Below are positions 12,201-24,590 of a stretch of 64,000 bases of DNA, one piece after another (the first letter of the stretch is position 1; each line of letters starts with the position of its first letter). The position numbers and the translations under genes are program-made. The notes beneath the pieces were generated by a model. It was not told the origin of the DNA, did not search any database, and saw only the letters and a list, made by a program, of their open reading frames with translations. The stretch is taken from positions 2,755,783-2,819,782 of the forward strand of contig CAJNOP010000019.1 in NCBI GenBank assembly GCA_905250075.1, read 5' to 3'. This DNA is from Rotaria sp. Silwood1 (Eukaryota; Rotifera; Eurotatoria; Philodinida; Philodinidae).

Positions 12201-15200
12201 TGAAGTCACTATTTCAATTCTTTCATGCGATTAAGACAGCGGAAAAAAAGTTTGTCAAGAAAGTTTCGTTACACTAATACAAAATATGTTAAGTGAAAAA
12301 TTCCTATCTGGTTATAATTGTTTTCTAACAGAATGGGTCGACAGCTAATCAATCTGTCTGATTCATTTCTGTATTTTGAACTGAAATTTGCTTTTACTTG
12401 AACATTGTATTTTTTGTTTGCCCGGTTGTTTTTCGTTGTCGTATTACATCGTTCTTTTATTATTATTTCAACTATTGATGGAGCTAGCAAAAGATAGTAG
12501 GCTTATGTTTAACAACCCAATTAGGTGTCGTTTAGTTTCCATTTCCGTTTTAATATCTTTTTTTCTTCAAAAACAGTTTTCAAATTCTTGATATTATTTT
12601 CTCATATTTTAGTGGATCATCAAATCATCGTCAAAAATTATTAGAATTACGTATTCTGATTGATCGTGCTCATAATTCTACAATTCGATGTCCATTAGAA
12701 TGTTTTATTTTTTGTACATCATTTCCTATTTATATTCAATCAATACTTAATCTTTCATCATTACTTAATAATGAAAAGTATAAAGATTATATATTTATAT
12801 GTTCAACAACATCAATAAAAACTTTATTAAATAAACAAAATGAAATAAATAATTTTGAATTAATTGAAAATTTTAATTTATTTATTGAATGTCTTAATTT
12901 ATTACAACAATCTCAAACTTCTCCATGTTTAAAACTTTATCAAGAAACAATTGATAAAATTCATTTAAATTTGAATATTGAAAATTATCAACGTTTATTA
13001 AAACTCTTTTATTTTTGCTATATAATACAAAAATCTAAAACAGAAAAAACTACTAAATCAACTGAAGAAACAAATCAAAATAAGATAATAGTTATTGAGT
13101 AAGTAAAATATAAATTAATAAATAGATTTTTCTCAAAATCAAAATAGAATTTACTAACACGACAAAACAACATACAATAAAAACATCCTTTGATGTGAAA
13201 TGAAGAAAAGATTTCAGAATATCTGTTTCTACAATAGTCTTGAATAAAAGTCTGTTTATTTATTCTCTAGTGTATCTATTTTCATCTAAAGAACTAGAAC
13301 TGAAAGATTTTTTAATAACAAAGCAAAATTTAATAAAAAAATTTATCAACATGGTTTCATAAGGAGTCAAAGTGTGAAACTAACAAATTTAGACTGTTAT
13401 AAATTTATGGTATATTATCAGAGAGATGCTAGAATAATTTAAACAAATACCAAATAAATGAAAAACAATTTTTATAGTTGATAGCAATCATCATCTTGAT
13501 TTGTGATACATATTCATTTAATCGTTCAGTGAGCTTCTGAGCACACCATTCTTTCTCTCGACAAACCTTGCCATATACTGTTGAGTATTACCTAAACTTA
13601 GAATTCAATTAGTTCCATCTCGGTCCTATTCTGACTCTACTAGCTCAATAGTTAGTTAGAATCTACAGTACAAGTCTTAGACTTATAGAATGCTTTGGAA
13701 GATTGTAGAAAATTCCCGAATGATCAAAGCAGTGTCATTATTGATGCGGTACTTGCTGTTGATACGAAAGTGTAACCAATGTTCAACCCTCTCCGGTTTT
13801 TATGGCTTAGAAGAGAGTCGCAAAACCTCGACTTGAAACGTACACTCATTATTTTCTTCGAAAATATAGGTGAATTCCAGGAAAAACTGCAATAGTGACC
13901 ATAATTATCTATACAAATTTGCATTCTTGGTAGCAATTTATCAAATATTCTTTTAAACTCTTCTGGAATATTTTTAACCATCTTGAATATTGCACGAGCC
14001 CATGAGATTTTATTTTTTGGGTCAATTAAATTACGCTTGACATAATCATTTAGCTAAAAAATGCGTGATGCAAGGTCTGATGACAACGGCGGATACACTA
14101 TTATATTGATAACTTGTTGTATTAAATAATTAATAACAATTGGATGACTATAAGGTCGAGCATTGTCATAAAGTCATCTTGTACCTTTTGCACTTGATAA
14201 CTTACTTGATTTCCATATATCATTGATAATAGGCTTGATTTAAAGAATGTAGATAATAAATTTTTTGGTTCAAATCTACTTTGACGGAGCAACATTCGTT
14301 GGTGATTCATCGTTACTAATCTAGCTTGCGTCAGTTGACTTCTATCCAACTTGTCTACGATAAATCCATGTGAGAGAGAGAAATGTCAGTTACAATATCA
14401 TGACAAATTGAATTGAATCATTGTTGATCAGTTGTTAAATGGATTTATATGAAAGATTATTAGAAATGAATCCAGAATAGGTTTATTATATATACATTCC
14501 TTATAGGGTTGAAATTTTACTATTTATTCATGCCACAGACACTTAAATGTTAACTGTTTTATAAAGTTCCTAACAACGTTGCCAGAAATTTTGATCGGAT
14601 CTTAGTATATCAATAATTTTGATACGTAAAATGTATTTACTCATAGTATCAAAGTTCGCAAGAAAATGTTCACATTAGACAGGTATTTTCAGGAAAAACC
14701 ACTCTATTAGATGTGAAACCGTTCATAATTAGGAGGTGTTCATTAGCAAACGTTTTACTATATGAAAAAATGACACACGTAGACAGTAGTGATAGCTTAA
14801 TATACATTGAAAATAATATTCTAAATGCACTTCTTGCAAACGAGATACATTTTAATCAAAGTTATGTCTTAGTTCCTTGATTTTTTTGTTGCAGTTATTG
14901 TAGCGAAGTCAGTAAATGATCTCAATTGACATAACAAAACAAACGTGTAGAGCATGATGCACGAATGAATACAAATATTTAATATTTCAATCATTTATAA
15001 GTATGATTGATATCTATCTAATTTAGTGACACACCTCAAAGTCCAACAATGCAAGATGATTCAACTGTGGAATCAGATTCTATAGTTAAGAATAGTCCAT
15101 TGCTTGCACTTGATATTGACAATTTATTTAAAAAATTAAATGATAATTCTCTTGAATCACGTCTTCAAATTTGTTCACTTTTTTCCATATCAAATTTATC

Positions 15201-15747
15201 TGATCAACGTCATTCAACAATATCATATTGTATTGATACATTAATTTATCTTTATGAGAATTATTCATCAGATAATCAACAACAACAAATATTATTAACA
15301 ATTTCAACTGATTATTATTTTATACCTCGTTCATATAATATTATTTTTGATTATATATTAGATATTATTCTTCAAAATCTTTCACCAACACTTATTCTTT
15401 TACAAATAGAACAACAACGTTTATCATCAACAACAACATCTATTTATCCAAAAAATTTACTGCATACATTATCTCCAACATTACTTCGTTATATATATGA
15501 TCAAAAATTACTTGGACAATTATTAAAATATATTCAAACAACAACAACAAATGAACGACGTTGGATAGCAAATAATAATAATAAAAGAAAATTAGATGAT
15601 GAAGATAATAAATTAACTGATGAACAATTTATTGAAAAAATTATTCAACATGTTAGTAATATAACACAATGGACAGATGAACAACAACGTTATGCTATAT
15701 ATACATATATTATTGAACAGCGACAAACCCTTCTTCAATCATTATAA
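9281..15747 (+). CDS. INTS10: Integrator complex subunit 10-like protein, 722 aa
   Basis: Four exons are 9281-9654, 9708-10295, 12613-13098 and 15027-15747. All junctions are GT..AG and in phase, giving 722 aa, close to the ~710 aa of animal INTS10. The protein is almost all helical. Landmarks that match my memory of INTS10 are an early HAWLLTTLSIYGDQFN segment, the stretch LNILRCLFVQDLLPIV followed by AIEFYLEYL near residue 240, a NFNWQQF segment near 310, and a very C-terminal TLLQSL. A basic/acidic KRKLDDEDNK patch lies near residue 185 of the last exon. INTS10 belongs to the arm module of Integrator, which cleaves snRNA and promoter-proximal Pol II transcripts in the nucleus (established). 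An in-frame stop precedes ATG 9281; M18 and M22 are alternative starts. Intron 1 is 53 bp, but introns 2 and 3 are 2.3 and 1.9 kb. The exon structure is solid; the name is likely but unconfirmed. Confidence 0.68.
10296..12612 (+). other. Intron 2 of the INTS10-like gene
   Basis: A 2.3-kb intron with donor GTATGT and acceptor TTTTAG. No nested gene or recognisable transposon was seen; the open frame at 11865-12047 lacks coding character. Confidence 0.6.
13099..15026 (+). other. Intron 3 of the INTS10-like gene
   Basis: A 1.9-kb intron (donor GTAAGT, acceptor ATTTAG) that carries the antisense mariner relic in its middle. The flanks hold AT-rich sequence in which I see nothing further. Confidence 0.6.
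13724..14400 (-). pseudogene. Mariner/Tc1-type transposase relic
   Basis: Read on the minus strand from about 14400 to 13860, the translation moves through a segment ending NQVSYQVQ, then NARPYSHPIVINYL (the conserved NARPH region of mariner transposases), IIVYPPLSSDLAS (the HPPYSPDLAP region) and a C-terminal IPEEFKRIFDKLLPRMQ followed by ICIDNYGHY. The reading frame is broken by an early frameshift and by a stop after DLASRIF. Only the C-terminal half of the transposase is left. The element sits in intron 3 of the INTS10-like gene, in antisense orientation, and explains part of that intron's length. Confidence 0.62.
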
Positions 15748-16299
15748 TTCATTTTCTTTTGTTATTTCATTAAAATAAAACAACTTGTTTCATTACTCAT
15801 CTAAAGAAAATAAAATTTTTCGCATTTAAAATCCTTTCAAATACTTGAATAGAAGCATTTAGTTCAATAGACACTTCAATCAAGACAAAAATGAGTATCT
15901 GCTATTTATATTGAAATCTATTAAGTCATTGTTCTTATTCATCAGAAAATATTGCTATGCTTACTTCATTAGATTCACATTTCATGTCTTCATATTGAGC
16001 GTGATACGTTTACATAGATATTAGAAAAAAAAAAGTAAAAAAAAAAAAAAAGAATAAAGAAAGCAAGACAATTAAGAAAGTAGGAGTTGTTTCTTATAGC
16101 ACTTAGCAGATATAAAATGTGATGCTCTTCTGCGTTTTTTTTATAAAACAATACGTTCACATTTGAAACCAACCAAGCATATAGACATTTTTCTATTCTT
16201 AAAAAAAAAGGAGCGTCTTTCTATATAGAGAAATTCTTCTTATTATAAATTAGCAGCACACATTCACATTTTGTCACTACACCGAAGAAAATCACAAAC
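15748..16299. other. Short intergenic region before the secreted-peptide gene
   Basis: Contains AATAAA-like signals for the INTS10-like transcript (15773, 15808), a poly-A tract near 16020-16055 and a TATA-like ctatatag near 16221 that could serve the next gene. No coding content seen. Confidence 0.45.
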
Positions 16300-16648
16300 A
16301 TGCAAATAAACTCTCATTTAGTCTGGTTACTATTAGCATTTGCTATTGTTTTAATTCAGTATGTTAGTTTGTTTGTTTTTTGGTAAATAAAAAAGATTCA
16401 ATTTCTTTTTTAGTGCACGAAATGCTCATTATGATTTTAATGGTCTATTAAATGATGATGATTACAAGATCAATGCACAGGAACGACAAATGTTTCATCT
16501 CAATCGTAAATCACCATTATTTGACAAAAGTTTATCCGATCCTTTTACAAGTGAAGAAATTATTTTAAATCCACAAGAACGATCACTAGCTACGGCAAGA
16601 AGAGCTCAAGCCATTGTCAAAGGTGACCCAAGAGAGTTTATGGGATAA
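16300..16648 (+). CDS. Candidate neuropeptide precursor, 97 aa, secreted
   Basis: Two exons, 16300-16358 and 16414-16648, flank a 55-bp intron (donor GTATGT, acceptor TTTTTAG); the phases join to 97 aa. The protein starts with a typical signal peptide (MQINSHLVWLLLAFAIVLIH). A hydrophilic acidic spacer with one Arg-Lys dibasic site follows, then a single Arg-Arg site in ATARRAQAIV. The chain ends directly in REFMG followed by the stop. In animal prohormones, cleavage after a dibasic site plus a C-terminal Gly gives an amidated peptide, so the predicted product is AQAIVKGDPREFM-amide (inference). There are no Cys residues. A polyadenylation-like AATAAATAAA follows within 30 bases. I know no named family with this sequence. 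A small secreted protein unrelated to signalling is the alternative. Confidence 0.6.
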
Positions 16649-18961
16649 AATCGACTAGTTTTTTATTTTTGAATAAATAAATATTCAGTATACATTCTAT
16701 GTCGATATAAACTTTTGTGTTATTAAAATAAAATATAAACTATTCATTCGAATTCTATCACCGGCTCTACCTGTGGGTTCTGGTGATATTTTGAAATCTG
16801 TCGGATTTATTTTTTCCTAGGGTATTTTATTATCTTCAATATATGATTCTATGATTGATCTACATATTAATGTAAGAATAGAGATTGTAGCCGAAGGTTG
16901 AAGTGATGTTTCTTGGAAAAACTCAAGAAAGCTTGCTTGTATTTAAATTTTAGTATAGTATCAATAGACTGTTGATGTTTTATTTTCTATTTTCATCGAC
17001 TGGAAAAGTTTCTCATGCTTTTCTGATTGATTCAGCGAAGATCTAGTAGATAATGCTTCTCTGAATAAAAGATCCATAAATCCACCAGTTCCTCTTATCT
17101 ATATCTATTATAACGATAGTTTCCAATAATGTTGAAATAATTTCATAATTTATTGTTGCCATTTACAATATAAATAAATTCATCGAAAGTTTCGAAATTC
17201 ATTGTATCGACATACTTGAAAATAACTTTCAAATTTCAGACAATATTGTCTTAGAAAATGCTAAGAAATTCTAGTAATGTTACTTGATTTTTTGATTTAT
17301 TAGAGTCTTCAAAATATGAACTAATAAAATGCTAGGCAATGATGATGAAATAAGGATTGATTCTTTTGTCATTCTAGTCGACAAGTTCTAGGAAGGATGT
17401 GCAAAAAGCTTTTCATCCCAATATGTTCTATAACTGGAAGATAGATGTTTCTAGCTGTTTTACTTTCCATCTTCGTCTTAATATAGTTTTATCAATGAGA
17501 CAGAATGATCAATATTCATAGAATTACACTTTTTAAATGGTGTGTTAGTCCTCAATAATCTTTAGAAAAACTTATTAAAAAAGACATGAAATGGAAGTCA
17601 AAACAGCCTATATCTTACAATATCAAAGTATTCTAGAGCGTGATTACAAAAATTTATTTTTAGTCATATAATCAATTTTATTTATTAACATTTTTATTTA
17701 TGAAGAACACTGATCTTAACAATATATGCAAATATCATGCATTAGAAAATGTTGGCAAATTTTTTCCACTTCGCGACGCACAATTGACTAGATAAAAAGT
17801 CATTTTAAAATTACTTTTTTCTATTCAATTTTGTACTGTGAAGCGGAAAAATATCCAAACAGTTGTATAGAAAGAAAACAAGTGACGTCCATCGTGACTT
17901 GATTCACTTGGTGTTGGATTAACGATAGAGAAATATGCATATTGGCACATCTAGTTACTAATTTACCTTAGATGAGGTAAAAGATAAATGCAAGAACTTG
18001 ATATATAAAAGCAACGAGTTTCACAAGACTAATTTTCTTATAATATAAAACGTGATTTTTATGCTAAGAAAGAAACACCAATTTTGAATATAGTACACTT
18101 GTTTAATTAAATTTAGTAAATCTATGAAATGTTATTAGTTTCTTACAGAAATTTTTTATACTGTTCTTAAAAATTTATTTTTAATTTGAAATTATAATAT
18201 TGATATATTTCTAATTCTAAAATTTTATCTATCGTGTACAATTATAAAGAGTTATATATTGATTTGAGAAATTTTACACTCGACGTTTCAATAGTTTAAA
18301 TAACAAAAATAAGATTAAGAACTATCCGATTTTTCATCATTCATACTATTCTTGCGTTGTTTATGTTTGGAATAACGCTTGTGTTATGTGAATATATATT
18401 GATTTATAAAGATAGTATAGAAATTAATACAATTATTTACAACAATTACTTATTTTAAGTTATCATGATCTTATGCTCATATTCTCTCTCTAATTCTGAA
18501 TAATTATCAAATCATATTTTCATGTATACACTAATGAACAATCGATTGAAGCATTCAATAGTTAACTAAGAATAATTGTCACTTATAAGAACATCTCCTG
18601 TTGAACAAACACATTCTTAAACGACCGTAAAACGTCGTATAGATTGAAACACCAAGCATATAGGATCGTTTCACAACACATATGGTTTTCATATTCTTCG
18701 TTGTGGTATATTACTTCTCCACTAAATTGAATCATAAAGCATAAGGATATTCTTTGTAATAAAATATAAAAATCGGGATTTTTTCAAATTATTTAGAAAA
18801 AATACTTTTGAAAATTAATTTTGAATTACGCATACATGATTAGGTGTCTGTATCTGTTATGTCATGGAATTAAAGATTTTTAATCCTAATTCTTGCAAAG
18901 ATGCAATCATCATAAAATTTCATTGAAAATTTTCAATTAGAATGCGATTCGACAATCCTTG
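16649..18961. other. Intergenic, no gene seen
   Basis: AT-rich spacer after the small secreted-protein gene. No open frame of any length, no exon chain and no clear repeat were recognised. Confidence 0.5.
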
Positions 18962-19322
18962 TATGCCTAAAAACTTGGTTAACATCAAACCGTTTTCCAC
19001 GAAACTTTTACCAGATATATATGTGAGAAAATGTCGGCCGTAAGCATTAAGCTGATGTTAATCAACTGTCATAGAATGCAGTAATATGGCAAAAATTACT
19101 TTGAACTATTTTCACATTAGTCTTAGCTTTAGGAGACTTTCAGACTTGATATGCTAATCACTTTCAAGCGCTTGAAAGTGAGAGGTGTATCAAATATAAA
19201 AATCTCTTAAAAGCTCAGCCTAAGGTCAAAATAGTTCAAAGTAGTTTTTGCCATATAATTGCATTCTATGTATATCATTGAATCAACATCAGATTAATAG
19301 TTGAGCTAAGTTTTTAGGCATG
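18962..19322. repeat. Palindromic MITE/foldback element, ~360 bp
   Basis: The left end tgcctaaaaactt (18964-18976) is matched by aagtttttaggca at 19308-19320. The arms stay complementary through the middle, for example ggcaaaaattactttgaact against agttcaaagtagtttttgcc. The centre is a perfect 22-bp palindrome at 19159-19180 (cactttcaag/cgcttgaaag core). There is no coding capacity. A DNA-transposon-derived MITE is likely. Confidence 0.75.
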
Positions 19323-19509
19323 CTAGGACTTTTGAGCAGAAATATCTAAATAATTTATAAGTTTATCAGATTGACATTTAGTATAAATATCAATAATCAA
19401 GTTTTGTGATGTGTTGACCTTGTTTTCAGATGATCACTTATAATATTTTTAGAACACTATTAATTATTTTCTCACATTTTTCTACGCTAAAATTTTTCTA
19501 TATATACTT

Positions 19510-20392
19510 TTGGACAATCCAAAAATAGTGGCAGTGACACTTTATTTTCGTAGAATAGGTTATAGGAAAATTGATTTTTATATGCAGATATAGTACAAAC
19601 GATACTCTATTTTTCTATGGTATTTGATCATTATTCAGCTAATATCATAATAATAAAATTTCGATAAGACCTCTGTTTCTCTTATATGTAAGTGTTATAC
19701 TAATGCTAATTTAAAAGACAGTGTGGATATTTTTTGAATAACTTCTTATATAAAAGAGAGAGAGCTGTGGATTTCATCGTTCGAAAGAGGAGACACAAAT
19801 GCATCGAGTCTTATATTATACGCTGGTTAATCGCTTTTCTAAGTATGAAAAAAAATGGTTTTTTATCAGAAATGAAACAACACAAAAACTTTTCTCATAG
19901 ACATAGCTAGAACAATCACTTAAAACTTCAACTAAAAACCTACTACTCCTTAATGATTAATTCTTGAATATAGACGTAATAAATGAAAAATTGTTGTGAA
20001 TACTTAACGCGTTAGGTTTCTTTTCAAAGACATTGATTGAAAACTTAAAACAGTCATGTTGAAAAAAAGCATATAATGTACTATTCAATGCATTTTTTGT
20101 CTCCTCTGTCGAACGATGAAACCCACGGCTTTCTATCTCTTTTCTATAAGAAAATTATTCAAAAAATATCTACATCGTCTTTTTGAAATAAGCATCAGTA
20201 TAACGTTTGCATATATCAGAAAAATAGGGCCTATCGAAATTTTATTATTATGACAATAGCTGAATAATCACAGAATACCATAGAAAAATAGAGCATCATT
20301 TGCGCTATCTCTGTATATAAAAAATAAAGTTGCCTAAAGCTTACTCTACGGTAATAAAGTGTCATTGCCATTATTTTTGGATTGCCCTAAGT
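19510..20392. repeat. Foldback element with ~300-bp inverted arms, ~880 bp
   Basis: The left arm begins ggacaatccaaaaatagtgg and the right arm ends attatttttggattgccc. Further pairs are agagctgtggatttcatcgt near 19765 against acgatgaaacccacggct near 20115, and tctatttttctatggtat against ataccatagaaaaatagag. About 270 bp of unpaired sequence separates the arms. It lies 190 bp from the preceding palindrome but shares no sequence with it. Confidence 0.75.
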
Positions 20393-21705
20393 CTATGGTT
20401 TTTGTTTTACATCATCTAATAAATTAAATTCATATTTAGTTAGAGTTTTTAAATAAAATTATATTACTTTATAAAAGAAGACCACCAGTATGAATTGTTA
20501 TAAACATCAATCATAATCAATATTCGATGAAAAAAAGGACTGTTGTCGGTACTGAAAAAAAATTAAAATTCTCATCATTTTACCAACACTTTCAATGAGA
20601 CTAATACTGATGTTTCCTCAATATATTTTCATCAGCTTCCGTTTGAAGACAGGTTCTTATTGTATTGTTTTGTTAATCTTAGTTTCTTTTTATTATTGGT
20701 TTCAACAGTTGAAGAAGTTTAATTTAGTGATTGATGTATTCGATTCATTGTTTTTAGATTACGTATTCGAGAAGAAAACATCAACAATTTTCAGTTTTCT
20801 CTTTCTTTCCTTGTAGGAAATAACACAATGATACACACGTTTGATCAGTATTAGCAGTCTATTAAAATTTCAAAATCAGCTATAAAGACTTGATCTTCGG
20901 ATCCGAGTAGAACATTCAGTGATACATCTTTTCAAAAATACGTTCTGTGAGACAAAATTCAGTGAATATTCTGTAGTAATTCAATAGTCTATCTATGTTT
21001 TCGAAGATAATCGCTGATACTATATACAAGAATGAGAAAGTCCGAAGTCGTTTTAGAATTAATGTACCACTTTTTGATATGTATTTTATAGCTCAATAAA
21101 AATTTGAAATATTGTTTGAATAGACATATTCGAAGAAAATTGCTAATCTAGTATAGATGAAAGAATAAGATTTTCGATATCGAAAAATTGACGATGAATT
21201 GAACTCTCTGATTCATCGTAGTTTTCTTATAATATAAATACAACCTTGTCTTAAATTATTTTCTATACTACTTGTTAAAATGTATAAATAAATATTGAGA
21301 AAGCAACAACCTTGAAAGAATTACATTCATCAATTACTTGTGAAAATTTTTATCATTTAACATATTTAAATATATTGGTAAATATAATAATTTATAATAA
21401 AAATCCAAAATATCAAAGAAAATTTCTAAGACATACTTTTATAATTTTCTGTTTTCTTATAAATACAATAAAAATCAATTAGTGATTATCATTTCTTGAA
21501 AAAATAAACTCGTTATTCAGTATAAAATACAAAATAATAAACAACATTTTTTATACATTAGTTTATTTTTCACACTGAGCCAAACTTTCCAGAAAAAAAA
21601 AATATTTACTCATACTAAAATCTATACGAAAAATACAATGAAGTATACAGTACATTTAATTCTTGATGTCTATTACTACTAGTATGTTATTTATATTAGT
21701 TCAAT
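20393..21705. other. Intergenic, no gene seen
   Basis: Highly AT-rich. The last 150 bases before 21706 hold A-rich tracts and AATAAA-like motifs in the minus orientation that could end the B-box-like transcript. The 73-codon frame at 20595-20816 (+) has no recognisable content. Confidence 0.45.
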
Positions 21706-23025
21706 TTAAATTTTATGTATATCAACACCATGAAGTGTTGATATAGCTAATAAATCGAAACCAAAACGACAAGCAGAACAAGGTGTTGGATTATAATAAC
21801 ATGTAGATTTGAGTTTACCATCCATTGTTATTTGAAAAAGACGTGATGTATTACTATCAGTAATTAACCATTGATCATAATTAAGTAAACAACAACTAAT
21901 TTTTTTAGTTTGATAACCAATATCTAATTGAAGTGACCATAAACGATCAAGTCTTGCTGATGATCTTAATTCTACACGAATTTTATCTGTTAATGAATTT
22001 TCAATAACTAAAAAAAGTGTTCCTTTATTAAAAACCATATCATGAATACGTTCATCTCTAGAACATGTATCTGGTGTTTCCCATCTTTTAGCTGCTTGTA
22101 ATGAATTTAATAAATTAAATTCACATATTGATGAACCATTTTCATTTGTTGATAAAAATAATGATGCATCTGAACATGTACAAGAAAGCCAACGTAATTT
22201 TTGTGTTGCTTCTACACGATCAATAGATATTGTGTTAATATCAAATATATAAATTTGATTAAGTGTAATAAGAAAAAATTTCTCTAATGCTGATGACCAA
22301 CACATATCAAATATTTGTCCATGACCCCATATTGTTTGTTTTATTATTTTAAAATTTCGATCAATTAAACATAAATTTGGTTCTCGATGTATTAATAAAT
22401 ATTGATTATTACTTGCTATTGGATATAAACCTTGTCGTGTATAATCAATAGTTTTATATGCTGCTGATAATGAACTAAGATCAAATTCTTCTATTGATAA
22501 TTCATCAATATGAATTAAATCTCTATCTAATATTAATGGTGATGTACGAAGTGAAAGATGTTTTTGATCAATATCATTCATTTCATTTTCAATTGTACGA
22601 AGATTTAATGTTAATGATTCAATTAATTCAAGTGTCATTCGATGTTTTTGCATAAGTTCAACTATATTTGTACGAAGTTGTTCAACATTTTCACGTTTTT
22701 GATTGATTATTTTCATAATATATTGTTCAATTTCACGATATTTTTGATCACAATAGTGATCAATTGTTTTATAACTATCAAAACGCCATTGTTGAAGTTT
22801 GTCAGTAGAAGTTTGAATATATTTTTTTAAATCAATTGCTAATAATTGTTTATCAAATGTATCAATTTCATCAACTAAGAGATTTAATTTTGAATTAAGA
22901 TAATCATGTTCATTATAATGATTTCGACAAAGATTTTCTTTACAACAATAACATAATACATTTGCTGGACGTCTACATGCAGTTATGACGCATTTTAAAT
23001 TCGTAACATTACTTTCGAGAGACAT
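21706..23025 (-). CDS. B-box-like zinc finger, coiled-coil, beta-propeller-like protein, 439 aa
   Basis: A single uninterrupted frame; I choose the ATG at 23025 because the zinc finger follows at once (the frame is open further upstream but without coding character). Residues ~11-40 carry the series C-x4-C-x7-C-x2-C-x4-C-x2-H-x3-H, which is B-box-like. Residues ~45-180 are charged, Leu- and Gln-rich and predicted coiled coil. From ~190 to the end, repeating strands with WxxS-, LLI- and D-rich turns suggest an NHL/WD-type propeller (for example GHGQIFDMCWSSALEKFFLI). This is the layout of TRIM-NHL relatives without the RING domain, a class common in rotifers (recollection). No RING is present, so ubiquitin-ligase activity is not implied. 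It probably acts in the cytoplasm as a scaffold or RNA/protein binder; the ligand is unknown. Confidence 0.75.
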   Translation of the reverse strand: MSLESNVTNLKCVITACRRPANVLCYCCKENLCRNHYNEHDYLNSKLNLLVDEIDTFDKQLLAIDLKKYIQTSTDKLQQWRFDSYKTIDHYCDQKYREIEQYIMKIINQKRENVEQLRTNIVELMQKHRMTLELIESLTLNLRTIENEMNDIDQKHLSLRTSPLILDRDLIHIDELSIEEFDLSSLSAAYKTIDYTRQGLYPIASNNQYLLIHREPNLCLIDRNFKIIKQTIWGHGQIFDMCWSSALEKFFLITLNQIYIFDINTISIDRVEATQKLRWLSCTCSDASLFLSTNENGSSICEFNLLNSLQAAKRWETPDTCSRDERIHDMVFNKGTLFLVIENSLTDKIRVELRSSARLDRLWSLQLDIGYQTKKISCCLLNYDQWLITDSNTSRLFQITMDGKLKSTCYYNPTPCSACRFGFDLLAISTLHGVDIHKI

Positions 23026-24280
23026 CTGCACACACCAACTTAAGTTAGTAGTCACTAATGTGAAAAATATTTTTGTTTCTCTTTTTTTATACACATCATT
23101 TACTGTTTGCTGAAGAAAAGAGAAAGAAAAGCAGTCGAAAAATGTTTGCAACCTTCAACAATCATGCAGAATAAAGAGCACTTATGTGATTATTTTTTTT
23201 TGCTTATTTGCAATTCGATATGTGTTAGTTGTATAAAAAGAAAACGAAGAATATACATAAATAATGCAAGTCAAATAATGCGTCACATTGACTATCAAAA
23301 TGAAATCTATTTTTGATAAAGTATTCAATTGATGATCCTTGAGGTTATGTTGATATAATGTGTATTAATGTTTTTTTGATAATTTTATTAATATCTCAAG
23401 TTTGAGAACGGTGATTCACGTTTTATTGAATAAGAATAATTAGTTCACATTGAAACATAATCGATTATAGTTATTGAAAAAAAAATGTAAGGACGATTGA
23501 TAATGTTTCGTTCTTTTTCATATGAAGGTTTTTTGGATATTATTTTGTTATTGTATTTTATGACATAGTAAAACAAAATATTGATAAATTGTTAATAATT
23601 ACATGTGTATATAGTATGCATGGTCTTATTTATTGATTTATGATATATGAGATCGAGTTTGTTTGATTCTGATCTCATTCTTGAAAATATTATTTTTTAC
23701 AGCTTACCTACGTAGTCTTATATTTGTGTTTGTGAATCAATGCAATATTGTATTTCTTTTTGTATTTTGTACGAATGATAAACACTTCATCACTACACAA
23801 TATTTAAAAGGCAAGAAAATTCTTCAATAATAAACAAAAACATATTGGTGTACATATACAGCTGTTAGTCGGTTGCAACATATCTGTTTTCTTATTATTC
23901 TTTCGACTTGTTTAAAAGAAATCAATAGAGAATTTTTCATTCACTATTCACAATACTGAGCTATAATATTATAAATATTGCTGATGAAAAAATGGAAAAA
24001 AAAAGATTTAAGTCTCAAAAATACTAACTTATTTTTTATGATGATTAATAACAGTAGCTTGTTAATTGACTATTGTTAATTTGTTTTACTCATCTTATTT
24101 CTGTACACATTCAATTTGATAATGTAAATCCTGATATTCAGTACATCATTCCATGAGAAATAATTGACAAACTTCATATAAAACAACATGTTACCAATAA
24201 GTACGCATACCTGAATGACATTCAACTTCGATATAGATAAATATGCATAGAACAATTCAAAATTTATGGGCTGTTAAAGC
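23026..24280. other. Upstream/intergenic region of the B-box-like gene
   Basis: No gene seen. The first 300 bases should contain the promoter of the minus-strand gene, but I see no clear TATA box. The 69-codon frame at 23107-23316 (+) looks non-coding. Confidence 0.4.
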
Positions 24281-24590
24281 AGTAAATCTTGAAGAAGCAC
24301 GTGGTATAAAACAAAATTTCTGCCAAATCTTATATGTCACCAACAAGAAGCGATTGTAATAGTTTAGAATGTTTAGTCCAATAATTTAAACTATGAATGT
24401 CAAGTGAAGGTAATAAATGCAGATCATGTCTATCTAGAAATAGATTATCATCAGAGTACGGTAATAGTAAAATGACATATTAATTTATCTGAAACATAAT
24501 TGCGTGATCGTTTATCTTCATCAAACGTTCCATCATATTCCCTATAATCATGACAACAGCTGACAAACTGTAAAATGAAAATTAAAAAAA
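24280..24590 (-). pseudogene. Possible decayed exon(s), unrecognised
   Basis: Minus-strand translation shows two codon-like stretches. One is FVSCCHDYREYDGTFDEDKR followed by SRNYVSDKLICHF; the other, after a stop and a frame change, is DLHLLPSLDIHSLNYW. The composition (acidic, Tyr/His-rich) differs from neighbouring noise, but there are several stops and no family match. It could be a pseudogene fragment or chance. Confidence 0.25.
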
